Both the position numbers and the translations under genes were made by a program. The notes under the pieces were generated by a model. The model did no database searches. It worked only from the letters and a program-made list of their open reading frames with translations, and was not told the DNA's origin. A DNA stretch of 64,000 bases, taken from contig JAEMBT020000008.1 in the NCBI GenBank assembly GCA_018873245.2, positions 6,031,569 to 6,095,568 on the forward strand. The letters are read 5' to 3'. Below, one piece after another: positions 12,674-23,828 of the stretch (position 1 is its first letter; each line of letters starts with the position of its first letter). Source of the stretch: Archegozetes longisetosus. Its lineage: Eukaryota > Arthropoda > Arachnida > Sarcoptiformes > Trhypochthoniidae.

Positions 12674-13884
12674 TTAACAGTCGAAAATTTTATTGTTTAA
12701 TTTGAATGAGAATTTGAAATTTTTTAAAACATTTGCAAATTTTGAAGAGTTTTCGTAAAATCTAAGTTTAGTTTGAATGAAATGCAAGTGAAAGCTTTCT
12801 TTAAGGCAATGCAATTCCTTTTCTTCCATCAATTGACTCAAACTCAAAGCCCAAAAATCTTTTTCACTCAAAGTTTGTTCACAATCCGGACGTTTGTCTT
12901 TATCGTCGGAGATCATTTTGTTGGTCAAATCAAATAATTTCGAATATTTTCCCTTTAAAATAGAATCTTCTATAGGTCTGAAAAATAATAGAAAATGAAC
13001 AACAATCAGAATATAAACACATTGAAGTTAAGAAAAAATATTACAAATTGGTGTTAATATTGAATGGTGGTTTAATGATTCTTCCTGAGTTACTGAAATT
13101 TAATTGAAAATTCATTATAATCAAAATATGAAAAGATATAATTGAAGTACAATTACTCTTTGATGACAAAGTTGAAGAGATCAGAAATAATTATTCCTAA
13201 GCTATAAATGTCTGCTTTAGCGTCATAGTTTCTCCCTGTTTTCACTTCTGGAGCCATATATTTCATCTTCCCGGTCCCTTAGTATGTGACTGGTCTTCAT
13301 GTTCGTGAAAAACAGCCAAGCCAAAATCGGCTAGCTTAATAAATCTACCATTTAATCCGTCTGATATCAAAATATTCGTTGGCTTTAGGTCTCTGTGAAT
13401 TATTGGAGGATCTTGTTTGTGTAGGTAATTCACTGCTTCGAGTACTTTAGAGAGTAATTCACTTGTAATGAAATAACACACAGGAGTCAATATTTCATTC
13501 GCTTTTTGATCCAACTCTTGATTCGGTTTCTTTATTGGATCCTTCAGTGTAAACAAACAATTCCATTTGAATGTGTAGCAAAAATGTGTTTTTTTGATCG
13601 AATATTTTATAGGATGAGCCGATGTTTTTATCAGTTTTATACACTTCCCATCCATTTAATCTATAATAATTATCTTCGATCCAAATAGATTCTATTCTCA
13701 CGACCAAGTCACTTTTCAACTTTCTTAAAATGTCTATTTCTCTCTTCACATATTTGCCACTTGATTCAGAAATCGGAATTTCTACTTCTTTTTTCACTAT
13801 TGGAACTTTCTTAATGGCATAAAATTTGTTGTTTATCTTATTTCTTACTTTGCATACAATACCAAAACTTCCGGAACCAATCAA
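12674..13884 (-). pseudogene. Kinase-domain pseudogene (array member 4)
   Basis: Kinase motifs from the glycine loop (IGSGSFGIV) through AIKK, IIHRDLKPTNIL and LADFGLAVF to MAPEV are split over frames 13884-13495 and 13655-13263. A C-terminal exon 12977..12674 follows (RPDCEQTL). Two frame changes are visible, one near 13545 after HIQMEL and one near 13265 at GPGR where the paralogue reads GAGTRDYMAPEV. The RCC1 half is missing. Sequence upstream of the glycine loop is unrelated to the intact gene. Confidence 0.8.
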
Positions 13885-13944
13885 TTTGGTTTCAACGAGA
13901 ATTTTGAATAGATTGGAAATTTGTATCTATTTTGTATTTATTTA

Positions 13945-14506
13945 GAACTTGTATAAACAATGAAATTTAGAAATTGAGTCGTTGTTTGGTTCTAAGGAAT
14001 AAAATATGAAAAAATTCATCGTGATGAATAATGTTTTTCGGCTCAAATTTTTCGCTTTCGCATGCAATAGCTTTAACTTTCTCACCATTGAATTCATTCA
14101 CATAATATGGAATCGACACAGAAAAATCATTTTTCCCATTTCCAATCTGTCCATAAGCATTCGAACCTCACGCATAAACTTGACCGTCAATTGTCAAACA
14201 AGTGAATGTGCACCACCACAACAAATATCGACAATGTTTTTGTCACTCAAATATTGATTCAATTCTGGTTTATGTGTCTCGCGATCATTTCTTCCGTTCC
14301 CTAACACTCCCCAACTTTGACTATTTTTATCTGAATTACTAATATTTACTTATTTTGAATATATTGTAAATTTGTATTTATTTTGTATTTATTTAGAACT
14401 TGTATAAACATTGAAATTTAGAACTTAAGTCGTTGTTTAGTTCTAAGGAATAAAATATGAAAAAATTCATCGTGATGAATAATGCTTTTCGGCTCAAATT
14501 CTTCTA
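13945..14506. repeat. Direct repeat of about 110 bp bracketing an RCC1 fragment
   Basis: The blocks 13945-14055 and 14396-14506 are nearly identical. Both include TTCTAAGGAATAAAATATG and ATTCATCGTGATGAATAATG, the latter itself a short hairpin. They derive from the 3' end of the kinase gene and mark a tandem duplication junction inside the array. Confidence 0.75.
14060..14310 (-). pseudogene. RCC1 blade fragment (array member 5)
   Basis: The minus strand resembles the blade region of the intact gene (IPYYVNEFNGEKVKAIA on one side and ELNQYLSDKNIVDICCG on the other) with at least one indel near 14190. It is enclosed by the 110-bp direct repeat. Not functional. Confidence 0.7.
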
Positions 14507-16736
14507 AACTCAAGGCCCACAATTTGCTTTCGCTCAGAATTTGTTCACAATTCGGACGCTCGAGTTTTCTGTTAAAAGTCATTCTATTGGTTAAATTAAA
14601 TAAATTCCGATATTTTTCCTTCAATTCAGAATTCTCTCCAATAGGACTAAAATTGATAAAAAAATTAATTTTAATCATAATATAAAAATGAATGAAGTGA
14701 ATATATTACTCATTGATGTCAATGTTGAATAATTCTTGAATGATTATTCCTAAGCTATAAATATCTGCTCTGGAATCATATTTATTAGTTTCATTTATTG
14801 TATTAGAACTTGTTGAGTAGTTGGCTCGTACTTCAGGTGCCATATAATCACGAGTTCCAGCACCCTTCGTATGCGATTGACTGGCAAACTCGTGAAAAAC
14901 TGCCAAACCAAAGTCAGCCAATTTGACGAACCTACCATTCAGTCCATTAGTTATGAGTATATTACTTGGTGTCAAATCCCTATGAATTATCGGAGAACTT
15001 TGTTTATGCAAGAAATTAACACATTCCAGGATTTCTATAAATAATTCACTCGAGATAAAATAACCCAAAGGACTCATGACTTGTGATAATTTTTGACTCA
15101 ATTCCTTGTTTAATTTATTGATTGCATCCCTTAGAGTAAATAAGCATAATTCCATTTGAATGTGTAGCAAGAAATTATTATTTTGTGTGTATAATTCAGA
15201 ACTTGGATTATGGTTTTTGTTACTTAAATAATTATCTTCAATCCACATGGATTCCAATTTCACAACAAAATCACTTTTCAGTTTTCTCAAAATGTCTATT
15301 TCCCTCTCAACACAACTTTTCGATTTCGAATCAGTTTTGATTTCTTTTGTCACTCTTTCACTAATCATTTTATTAATTGGAATTTTCTTAATGGCATAAA
15401 ATAAATTGTCTTTTCTATTCTTTGCTGCACATACAATGCCAAAACTTCCGGAACCAATTGATTTGTATTCAATGAATTGTTCACTATATCTTCCGTTTCC
15501 AAATCTTTTATCGATAAATTTTGTCTTGTATGTGATATGGAAGTAATGAGCAAAAACATCATCGAAACCCTTAAATTTGGAGGCAAATGGAGTTTTTATC
15601 ACTTCTTTCCCAAATGAAATTCCAAGAAAAGTGAAAACATCTTTATTTCCACACCAACCCCAAATGAAAACAATTCCTTCGTTTGACAAAGCCATTGAAA
15701 TGTTGTAATCCCAATGTGACGCGATGTCGATGAATTTGTTTTCACTCTTCAATTTCAACGGAGTTTCACTTTGCTTTTTGATTGTTTCATCTCCGAGTTG
15801 TCCGAATTCATTACTACCGAACACATAAATATCGCCATCACGTGATAACAATAAACTGTGATTCAAACCACAACTTATTTTCTCAAAAACTTCACCAATT
15901 TCGATAATTTTCGGTGCATTTCTTGAGTCAAAATTTTCCAACTTTTTGAAACCCAGTTGTCCAAAATAATTCCAACCCCAATTGAAAACGTTTCCCTTCT
16001 CTGTTAAAACCATTGAATGACCCGCACCACATGCAATCGCTTTAACTTTCTCTCTATTGAATTTATTCACATGATATGGAATCGACACAACATCATTATT
16101 TCCATTCCCAATCTGTACAGAATAATTCGAACCCCACGCATAAACTTGACCGTCAATTGTCAAAACAAGTGAATGCCGAGAACCACAACAAATATCAACA
16201 ATATTTTTACCACTCAAATATCGATTCAATTCTGGTTTATATTTCTCAAAATCATTTCTTCCGTTCCCTAACACTCCATACTCATTCCAACCCCAAGAAT
16301 AAACTTTTCCATCAATAGTGCGCGCAATTGCATGAAATTCACCATTCTTGAAATCAACGATTTGTTTGTTGCTCAAGTTTTCGTTTAGAGTCAAATTTTT
16401 CACTTCATTCCAGTGACCAAAACCTAAAACTCCATAATTATTGCGACCAAAAACATAAGTTTCGTCGTCATTTGTGACAATGATCAAATTTATTTTATTT
16501 CTATTATGTTCAAAATCATAAACTTCAAAAACATGAAAAAGTTTGATTTTTCTGACGAAATCTTGATTCAATTTCAACTGTTGGAAAATTTCGTATTTGT
16601 TGATTTCGTCCATTTTGCGATTGAATAAATTTGTCTCATGGAAACGAAAATTTTTATCGCACTCAAACAAAAAAATTATCTTATCTCTGTGTGTAACGTC
16701 AGAGTTGCTGGCTGTGTTCATTTTGAAAGATCTCAA
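14418..16736 (-). CDS. RCC1 propeller - protein kinase fusion protein
   Basis: Two exons, 16736..14710 and 14646..14418 (63-bp intron, phase 2), give 751 residues. Residues of about 60-390 are RCC1 blades, each with a WG or FG strand and conserved gly residues (VYSWGWNEYGVLGNG, VFNWGWNYFGQLGF). Residues of about 425-740 form a kinase: GSGSFG loop 428-433, AIKK with Lys 450, HRD 585-587, DFG 608-610, APE 633-635, then RPNCEQIL. The wording HIQMELC..TLRD and the overall insert pattern recall eIF2-alpha/PEK-like kinases, but the substrate is unknown. The catalytic loop reads HRDLTPSN; the Lys normally in that place is Thr here, while two broken paralogues keep Lys. NEK8/NEK9 carry the same two modules in the opposite order. 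This is the only intact member of a five- or six-copy array. Met 1 or Met 6 could be the start. Confidence 0.82.
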
Positions 16737-16856
16737 TTGAATCGAGCTTTTATTCGACCTTCCACGCTGACCTATTCAACTTTTGCACTTGTCCTCCAAT
16801 TCTAAAGCCTTCCAAGATTTGGAAATCTACTCCCACTCTCCAGTCCGCACGGTACA

Positions 16857-18640
16857 TTGGCTTTCTCTCCAACTTTTCACGTTCAAGTTGCAAAAGTTGA
16901 AAAGGCCAGTCTTGCTCTCCTGATTGATACCAGTTCTGATCATTCTGTCAACAGACCACCTCAATCTGTTGACTTCTGCTTACCTGAGGCCTCTACTCTC
17001 ACTTTCGCCAATATCGAGGAAACAGATGGCAAATCAGGCTTCGCACATGGCGCCAATGTGTTACTATCTGAAATGGTATCCATTCCCTCAGGCTTGCACC
17101 ACAACCACAATCTTCCTTTCACTCACCTAGAGGCCTCTACTCCCGCCATCACTCATTGAGCTTCCCTCAGTGTCGAGGGAACGGATCGCAAGTCAGGATT
17201 CACACATGGCACCTATGTGTTACTAACTGAAATGGTTTCCACTCCCTCAGGCTTGCACCACATCCACAGTCTCTCCTTTCATTCCCACAGCCTTCAGCTC
17301 CAACACATCAGAACATGCAACATATACTTGCTTCGCCACTCTTAGTATCTCTTTTAGCTACAGACCTCTATCGCACTCAGACCCTTTACTTACATTAAAC
17401 TTAAAAGTACAAAGAGCACGGATTAGATTCAGTATAGACACTCAGGCTCTGCACCACACCCAATCTTACCTTTTGCTCTTTCAGACTTCACTCAGCTAGA
17501 GGTCTCTACTCCCGCCACAGCTTAATCTCTTCAATGAGCTTCCTTTAGTATAGAGAAGATGGATCGCAAATCATGCTTCACACATGGCGCCTATGTGCTA
17601 CTATGTGAAATGGTCTCCGTTCTCTCAGGCTCTGCACTACACCCACAGTCTCTCCCGCCATCATTCACTTTCTTCACTCTGCACTCCAGTCAGTATCGAG
17701 GTTACAAATCGCACATCAGGTTTCATACACGGCGCCTATGTGCTACTATCTGACATACTTTCTACCACCTCAAGCTCTGCGCGACATCCATAGCCCTCCA
17801 CACCATCACGGAAAACAATACACTTACGTGTTCCACCGTTTCTAGTCTCTCTTTAGCCACAGGCCTCCATCGCACTCAGACCATTTACTCGCACTAAACC
17901 CGAAAGTACAGAGAGAACAGACCGTATACAGTATCGACGCTCGGTGCCTCAAGTGCTTCAACTGACATACTTTCCACTCTCTCAGACCGTACCGCTTCAA
18001 CAAATCAAAACACGCCATACATGTGTTCCAATCAGCTTTCCCCACTACCAACCTTTCACTTTCACTCCACCGTCATTACATTTCTTCGGTTTGAATATTC
18101 ATCTGTATGGAGAGAACAAATTAAATATTAGACTTCACACACGGTGCCTAAGTGCTCCTACTTAATATGCTTTCATTCCCTCAGGCTCTGCACCACATCC
18201 TCTACCTCTTCAACACCAATACAGAAAACACGATACCTACATGTTTCAGACATTATTTTTTTACAAGTCCTAAAGGCTCTAGCTACAGGCCTCCTTCATC
18301 GCACTCAGACCATTTACTCATTTGCAACTTGCAAATGCTGAAGGAACAGACCGCAAATCAGTATCGACACTCGGCACCTTCAGTGCTTCGACTGATATAC
18401 TTTCTACTCCTTCAGACTGCAACGTTGTCACTAACTTGTTTAGTTCCAACACATCAGAACACGCAAAAACACGCGACACTTACGTATACTACCAAAAATT
18501 CTTCCCACCGCTTCCACAGTCTTTCTTTAGTTACAGACTTCTATTTCACTCACATGCTATTCCTTCACTTGAAAATTAAAACACTGAACAAGCGAACCGC
18601 ACATTAGATTCAACACGCGGTACCTACGCGCTCAACCTGA
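16857..18640. repeat. Degenerate minisatellite with palindromic core
   Basis: At least eight diverged units, spaced about 150-245 bp (one gap of 378), share a core such as CACATGGCGCCTATGTG. Cores are at about 17044, 17203, 17581, 17727, 17938, 18137, 18368 and 18613. Each is followed by a ..TACTATCTGAAATGGT..CTCAGGCTCTGCACC type tail. The core is an imperfect palindrome centred on GGCGCC. The region is less AT-rich than its surroundings. Short frames cross units (FTHGAYVLLSEMVS-like), but stops interrupt them and I regard it as non-coding. Confidence 0.7.
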
Positions 18641-19149
18641 AGGCTTTTCACTTGAACAGTGCTTCAATTCCACAGACTTCCCACATAGCCTCTCAAGCTT
18701 TCCACCGTTCCTAAAGCGTTCTGCTACAGCCTTTTATTTCTCACTTTCATTATTTTAGTATTGAATTCGGAAGCACCGAATTTATCTCATGTCATTCTCT
18801 ATGTGCGTAAACAAGTCAGCCCAACATTGGTTTAGTCGCAATAGTAAGTTCAATAGAATTTTGAGTCTGTACAATGTGGCTTTTGTGACTTTGGCCTTGT
18901 AGCCTACGCTTACACTACCGCCGTAGAACAGCTTTCAGTGGCCAGCATTTAGATGCGTGGCCACACTACTAGCTGTAGGCAGAGTGCTTCCTATGTAGAA
19001 ATGCGTTTGTTGTCACTTGTGTCACTCGTCTGTCACTCAATCTGTTTTTCGCCCGTTTTCTGTTCTGCAGCGGCACGCATCCTTACAGAGCCAGCAGCTC
19101 AATTGCTACAGAGAATGGTCGCCAACATAACCAATTCAGTCAAAAAAAG

Positions 19150-19232
19150 TGCAGCGGCGACACCGAGACTCGAACCTGGGACTTTCGCCCCAAATCTCGA
19201 GTCGCATACCATTACACCCCAATGACTCTCTA
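19150..19232 (-). repeat. tRNA-like sequence (tRNA pseudogene or SINE head)
   Basis: On the minus strand an A-box-like stretch (TGTAATGGTATGCGAC) is followed by a B box (GGTTCGAGTCTC) with the TTCGAGT loop, and then by a T7 run (complement at 19142-19148) as in a Pol III terminator. The T stem has one mismatch, and the acceptor arms TGTCGCC and its expected partner do not pair, so it is not a functional tRNA. The wording is closest to a tRNA-Val-type body, but no isotype is claimed. Confidence 0.35.
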
Positions 19233-19546
19233 TTGCATATTGTTTTTGTAGTACTGCTATTGTGTTATTGTACTACTCGCACACTGCTACACATATATAT
19301 ACTTTTTTGTCAATTCCGAGCAAACTTTTCTCGTACTTAGAAAATTTTGATGTGGTTTTGCTCACATCTCACATGAGTGGGGCCCAAACTAAGACAGTTA
19401 GCACCAAATAAATTACTCAGCATAGTCCCAAAATGTGATGCAAATTGTCAAATGACAATTAGAATAGCAGGGGTCGAAAGGGGGCTCCGTAGCGGGTAGC
19501 CGCTAATTTAAAAATCGGAAACTAGCCAAATGCATATTATTACAAC

Positions 19547-21527
19547 CCATCTATCGGAATCTTCTCCACCTTCATCTGTATTTGATTTTCCTCCAACTCT
19601 ATTCATAGCCAAAGCGAGAGTAGTGTGCGCTTCGATTGATATCGAGCCGAAAGACATGGCATCTAAATATGAATCAATATTTATTATCTGTATAATTGTT
19701 TAGACCTAATTCTCAAACCTGTAGCAAAACGTTTAACAATAGCAGTGGCCGGTTCCACCTCTTCTATAGGTATTGGTTTCGAAGCGTTAATTATTTCGAG
19801 TTGTCCTCTAAGAGTACAATCTTTTACCGCTCTATTTGTAATGTTCACAAACTGCTGATAAGCATTTGTTGAGTTGGTTACAGATGCGTCCTGAAAGTTA
19901 GCGATGGCCAACGAGTCATTTATATGCTTTTCTCCACCTGATCGCCAGTGATAGAAACCAGGATTTCGTAAAATAAGTGAGTCTGAAAAATATCTTGGAT
20001 GAAAAGCTATCGAATGTCTCTCTAAGGCTTCGTCTGCGAGAACTTCGAAAGTTGCGCCACCGAGTCGTGAAGCAGTGTTTTTCAAACACTTATCAATAAC
20101 TTCTTCTCCGAGTCCAACTGCTTCAAAGATTTGCGCGCCTTTATATGAGTGAAGAGTCGATATTCCCATCTTTGCCATGACTTTAGATATTCCGCGTTCC
20201 ATCGCTGACACGTAGTTCTTATAGACTTCTGAATTTGTGAGTTGTAGTAATCCTTCCTCTCGAAGTGCAGCCATTGTTTCGAACACCAGATATGGGCAGA
20301 TGGCATCAGCGCCATAACCAAGAAGTACACACATGTGATTCACTTCTCGGGCTTCACCTGTTTCTAAAATGATGCCGACTTTCATTCGTTGTCGAGCATT
20401 GATTAGGAAGTGATGAGTTGCTCCTAAAGCTAATAGTGAACTGTAAACACACAAAACTTTTCAATATTCTAACTATTGATAGAATTGACGAGAATCTAAC
20501 TTCAAATTCAAATCGAGTGTTCAAAAACATTTAGAACTTGAATAAATTCTAGATTTTTAATTTGAATTTTTCTCAATTTTGATAAGATTTTTCGAAAATT
20601 AATGATCACAATTGTTCTAAATTATTTTCAAATGTTTTATGACAACCCTAACTATTGATTTTGAATTGAATGAATAGATTAATACCTGACAGGAATAAAC
20701 ATAGGACCAGCCTTGCGATCACTCGACACAACGAGAGTGTAACCACTCTTTGCTGCCTCACACGCTTCGTCACAAATACGATCGAGTGCTTTAAGAAGTC
20801 CACACTTTCCTTCTTTGACTGGAAACACACAATCGATAACTTTTGTTTTTCAACCCTTATAATTAGTTTCCTTAATAACTTGCAAGTCATTGATAGAGAG
20901 TATGGGCTGTTCGAGTCAAAGACGTCTGCACTGTTCAGCAGATGATTCTAAAATGTTGGCTTCAGGCCCAACTGGATATGCCAGAGACATGACAACCCTT
21001 TCACGGAATGAATCGATTGGTGGATTAGTGACCTGAGCAAACGACTGCTTGAAGTAGTCGTATATCAAAGGCTGACATAATGACAGACAAGCGAGCGGCG
21101 CGTCGTTGCCCATCGATCCCAAGGCCTCTTTCCTGTCAAAATAATGGCCATTAACTTTACCTAAAACTCAATGTTTCATAATAGAAAAGTTGTCAAATTA
21201 GGACTAACTCTGTTTTAATCATTGGTAAAACCAACAAATTAATGGTTTCAGTGGTACATGAAAATAGAGCCAGTCTTCTATCTTCTAAAACTTTAGCTCT
21301 ACCACTCACATCTTCTTCACTTGTTCCTTCAAGAAGAACAGCTTTCCTCTTGAAGGGTCGGTCAACATAACCACTCGAGTGAGGGTTTCTTAAATCTTTG
21401 TAAGCAATTCTTTGAGCCAATTGCCCAGAGGACGCTTTCGAGCAATAACTAACTTGACCCCTTTATCGCGAGCAAATACTTTTTCTTTTGTGTCTATCAG
21501 AAGCATTCTTCCTGGTCGTAGTCGACC
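19547..21527 (-). pseudogene. Glutamate synthase large-subunit fragment, broken
   Basis: Four exons follow each other with good splice sites: 21527..21209, 21132..20686, 20440..19719 and 19662..19547. They encode the end of the amidotransferase part and the central domain up to the start of the FMN domain: [96 protein letters not shown] and [15 protein letters not shown]. The family makes glutamate from glutamine and 2-oxoglutarate. Lesions: TGA at 20918-20916 (RRL-stop-LEQP) and at 20852-20850 (YKG-stop-KTKV), both at likely Trp codons, and a frame change inside the first exon, whose 319 bp do not fit the phases of its flanks. The N-terminal nucleophile Cys, the FMN/iron-sulfur part and the small-subunit part are absent from the window. 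TGG is used for Trp elsewhere in the fragment (FYHWRSGG), so TGA is not simply recoded. Confidence 0.87.
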
Positions 21528-22404
21528 CTTCAAAAAAAAATAGTAACTGACGCTATTGAGGTGCAGTAATCATTTCTGTTTTTTGTATCAAATGTAAATT
21601 TATTGCTTTCGCAAACATTGTATCGAATTATATGACATTTACATAAAATGTGAAAACAGCTTAATTTTATGCTAATTAGCTAAATGCAAACGTGAGTCAA
21701 CTCCTAATTGTTTAATTGAAATATAGTTTTGGTAAGAGTTGTGATCAACTATTCAAACGTGTGCTTCGCTGTCAAATTGCAATTGAATGCCTTCTCTTTC
21801 CTATTTTCCTAATAAACTTTAAATTATCTCCTTTTTAGAGACAATTGTTTTTTCACTATACCACGAATCGGATAATCTTTTCTAATAATCATATCTCGGT
21901 ACTCATCAAAAGATTCATGTATTAAAGAATGAGTTTTATCCGAAATTTGATGAAAATATGTAAACTTGAGTAAAAACAGGACTTCTGAATATGATTCAGA
22001 GTATAAAACATTGACATTTCGTTGTTTAGATGTTTAGAGAAAAACATTGATTTCATATCATGTTATTGAAGGTTAATTTGCTATTTGCCGGTTAGTCATT
22101 CGTTAGTCAAACAAAAAGAGCTATTCTTAGAGTCCCCGCAACTAATGAGAGGAAATTGAGATTAAACAGAAAAACTGATTACCTTTTGAAAGATATTATG
22201 AACCGGCACATCGAGTATAGAGAACACGTCTAAAGCTATAGAGAACACGTCTAAAGCAAAAGTTTGACAAATCTCACCAAAGAATGACATAACTGCACAA
22301 AAAGCAAAGGGTAAAACCCCAGACCGGTGTAAATGTGATCCATCAAACATAACCAGATGTTGGTTAGGAAGTATCGCAACACGAATGAGAGCGCGGCATA
22401 ACAT
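21528..22404. other. Intergenic, no gene recognised
   Basis: No coding similarity. A 22-bp tandem duplication (TATAGAGAACACGTCTAAAGC twice, 22215-22258) is the only structure noticed. The minus-strand frame 22413-22162 has no recognisable domain. Confidence 0.45.
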
Positions 22405-23090
22405 GTGCTGCACTTATTTTCATTACTTCAATCTAATTATCTAAATAAGTTTAATACAAGTTTACTCTTTTTATTTTTTGTCAATTTATTACTAATTAAT
22501 TTTGTCATTTGTGATCACAACCAATCATTTAATTGTGACAAAAATTACCTCAAATATCATGTGAATCATGCGGCCTGCAAAACACCGAAAGATTACTGTA
22601 CTGTCATTTAAGTAAGTGTTTTTCACTTTTCTAACTTAATTTTGACTTTGGATTATAGAAGTTTGTAATGTTTGCTTAACTTTGAAGTGAGGAGTGAGCA
22701 GTTATGATATCGCGACCATTATATCAGTTCATAATAAGTTGAGGAATACAATAGTGAGTGCAAATCAGACAACTAATGGTTTTCCATCTTTAGCCGACAT
22801 GATTTTGTTGGTGTGGGACAACGAATTGACAGCAATAACACAGTCTCACGCTTTGCAGTGCGATTTTTAACATGATTGCTATCAATGCAGAAGAACTGGT
22901 ACTCACTACTCATCACTATTCAAATTTGATTTCAGTTCGCTTTCATTTCAGATAATTATGAAGTAGTTGGACAAAACTTATTTTTATATCGCACTTCACG
23001 TCCGACATTGCGAACAAGATGGCATCATGTAATCCAATTGTGGTACTACGAGCTTAAAATTGCACCAACAACAAAGTTTTATTGTTTTCA
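22405..23090 (+). pseudogene. CAP/antigen-5 family gene, exons 1-3, with nonsense codons
   Basis: Exon 1 (22405 to about 22611) encodes a signal-like hydrophobic stretch (LLFLFFVNLLLINFVIC) and a cysteine region with HVNHAACKTPKDYC, as in venom-allergen-5-type proteins. Exon 2 (about 22664..22898) reads GVSSYDIATIISVHNKLR and LVWDNELTAITQSHALQC. Exon 3 (22952..about 23085) follows a 53-bp intron and reads VVGQNLFLYRTS and HHVIQLWYYELK. Two in-frame stops, TGA at 22688-22690 just before GVSS (where Cys is usual) and TAA at 22868-22870 (DF-stop-HDC), plus doubtful phase between exons 1 and 2, show it is broken. The final CAP exon is not downstream in this orientation; it occurs antisense in arm B (24416-24262) and sense in arm A. 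Confidence 0.82.
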
Positions 23091-23828
23091 CCTTCAAGTC
23101 AGTGCTATTTATAAGTTTATAATAAACTAAACATTTAGTCAGAATATGTTATTCATAGATTGAAAAATTTGATTAGGTCACTTTATGCCGAAGACATTTT
23201 AGCAAATTTGGTGCATAAGTTTTGTTGCATTTTCAGACAATAGAATTGAAATACCGATATATTTATGACCAAAAAATTAATTAATGTGACTATTGAACAA
23301 TTGCGAAAATTGCAACTTTGATCGAAAAAGAACCAATAACTGCTTTATTTTAGTTGCTATGCTATATTCGAAGCCTTAGAATCAAAGTTAACGTAAACAT
23401 TAAAACCGTTACTAGTTTTAAGAGACTAGATTGAAGTCTGTCTCACATTTAAGTCAATGTCATTGCTGTCAATTTTTTTTCCTTCAACTCATTAAAACTG
23501 TAACTTCAAATCAGAGCTGAGAATAGGATTTCTTTTCGTTGTAAAAATCGTCAGAACCTCTAATTTGAAAATGTGGTTCTAGTACTACACTACAATTGAA
23601 TAAACTTAAGCATGAATTAATTTTCTGATAAATTTGAACCAATCATTTCTTATTTTATAAAACTTGTAAAATAATCAAAAAATGTATTTTTCACAAAACC
23701 ATATCTATAACGGTAGTCAACTGTATATCCGCTTAAATAAGCCTATTTTCAAAGCTCTGCTTAAAACTGGTTTTAATTTATAAAAGTTTGCTTTTATTAT
23801 ATTGATTTTCACTTATTTACCAAAATTT
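23091..23828. other. Spacer between CAP relic and arm B
   Basis: AT-rich, no coding similarity and no obvious repeat structure. Confidence 0.4.

Noticed and set aside
14418-16736. Orthologue of NEK8/NEK9
   Set aside because: Module order is reversed and the kinase wording fits eIF2-alpha/PEK-like kinases better.
16857-18607. Repeating FTHGAYVLLSEM-like peptide as a tandem-repeat protein
   Set aside because: Units are interrupted by stops and shift frame from unit to unit. The stable part is the palindromic DNA core rather than the reading frame.
19150-19232. Functional tRNA gene
   Set aside because: Box A, box B and a T-run are present, but the acceptor and D stems do not pair, so it is at best a tRNA-derived relic.
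20850-20918. TGA recoded as tryptophan or selenocysteine
   Set aside because: TGG encodes Trp in the same fragment, U2SURP terminates in TGA, and the fragment has an additional frameshift. Pseudogene decay is simpler.
19547-21527. Bacterial contamination or horizontally acquired gltB
   Set aside because: The fragment has four exons with GT-AG introns of the same tiny size as neighbouring genes, and eukaryotic wording. It is a native gene fragment.
22162-22413. Minus-strand 83-residue frame as an upstream glutamate synthase exon
   Set aside because: Its wording does not match the expected amidotransferase region, and it contains a 22-bp tandem duplication.
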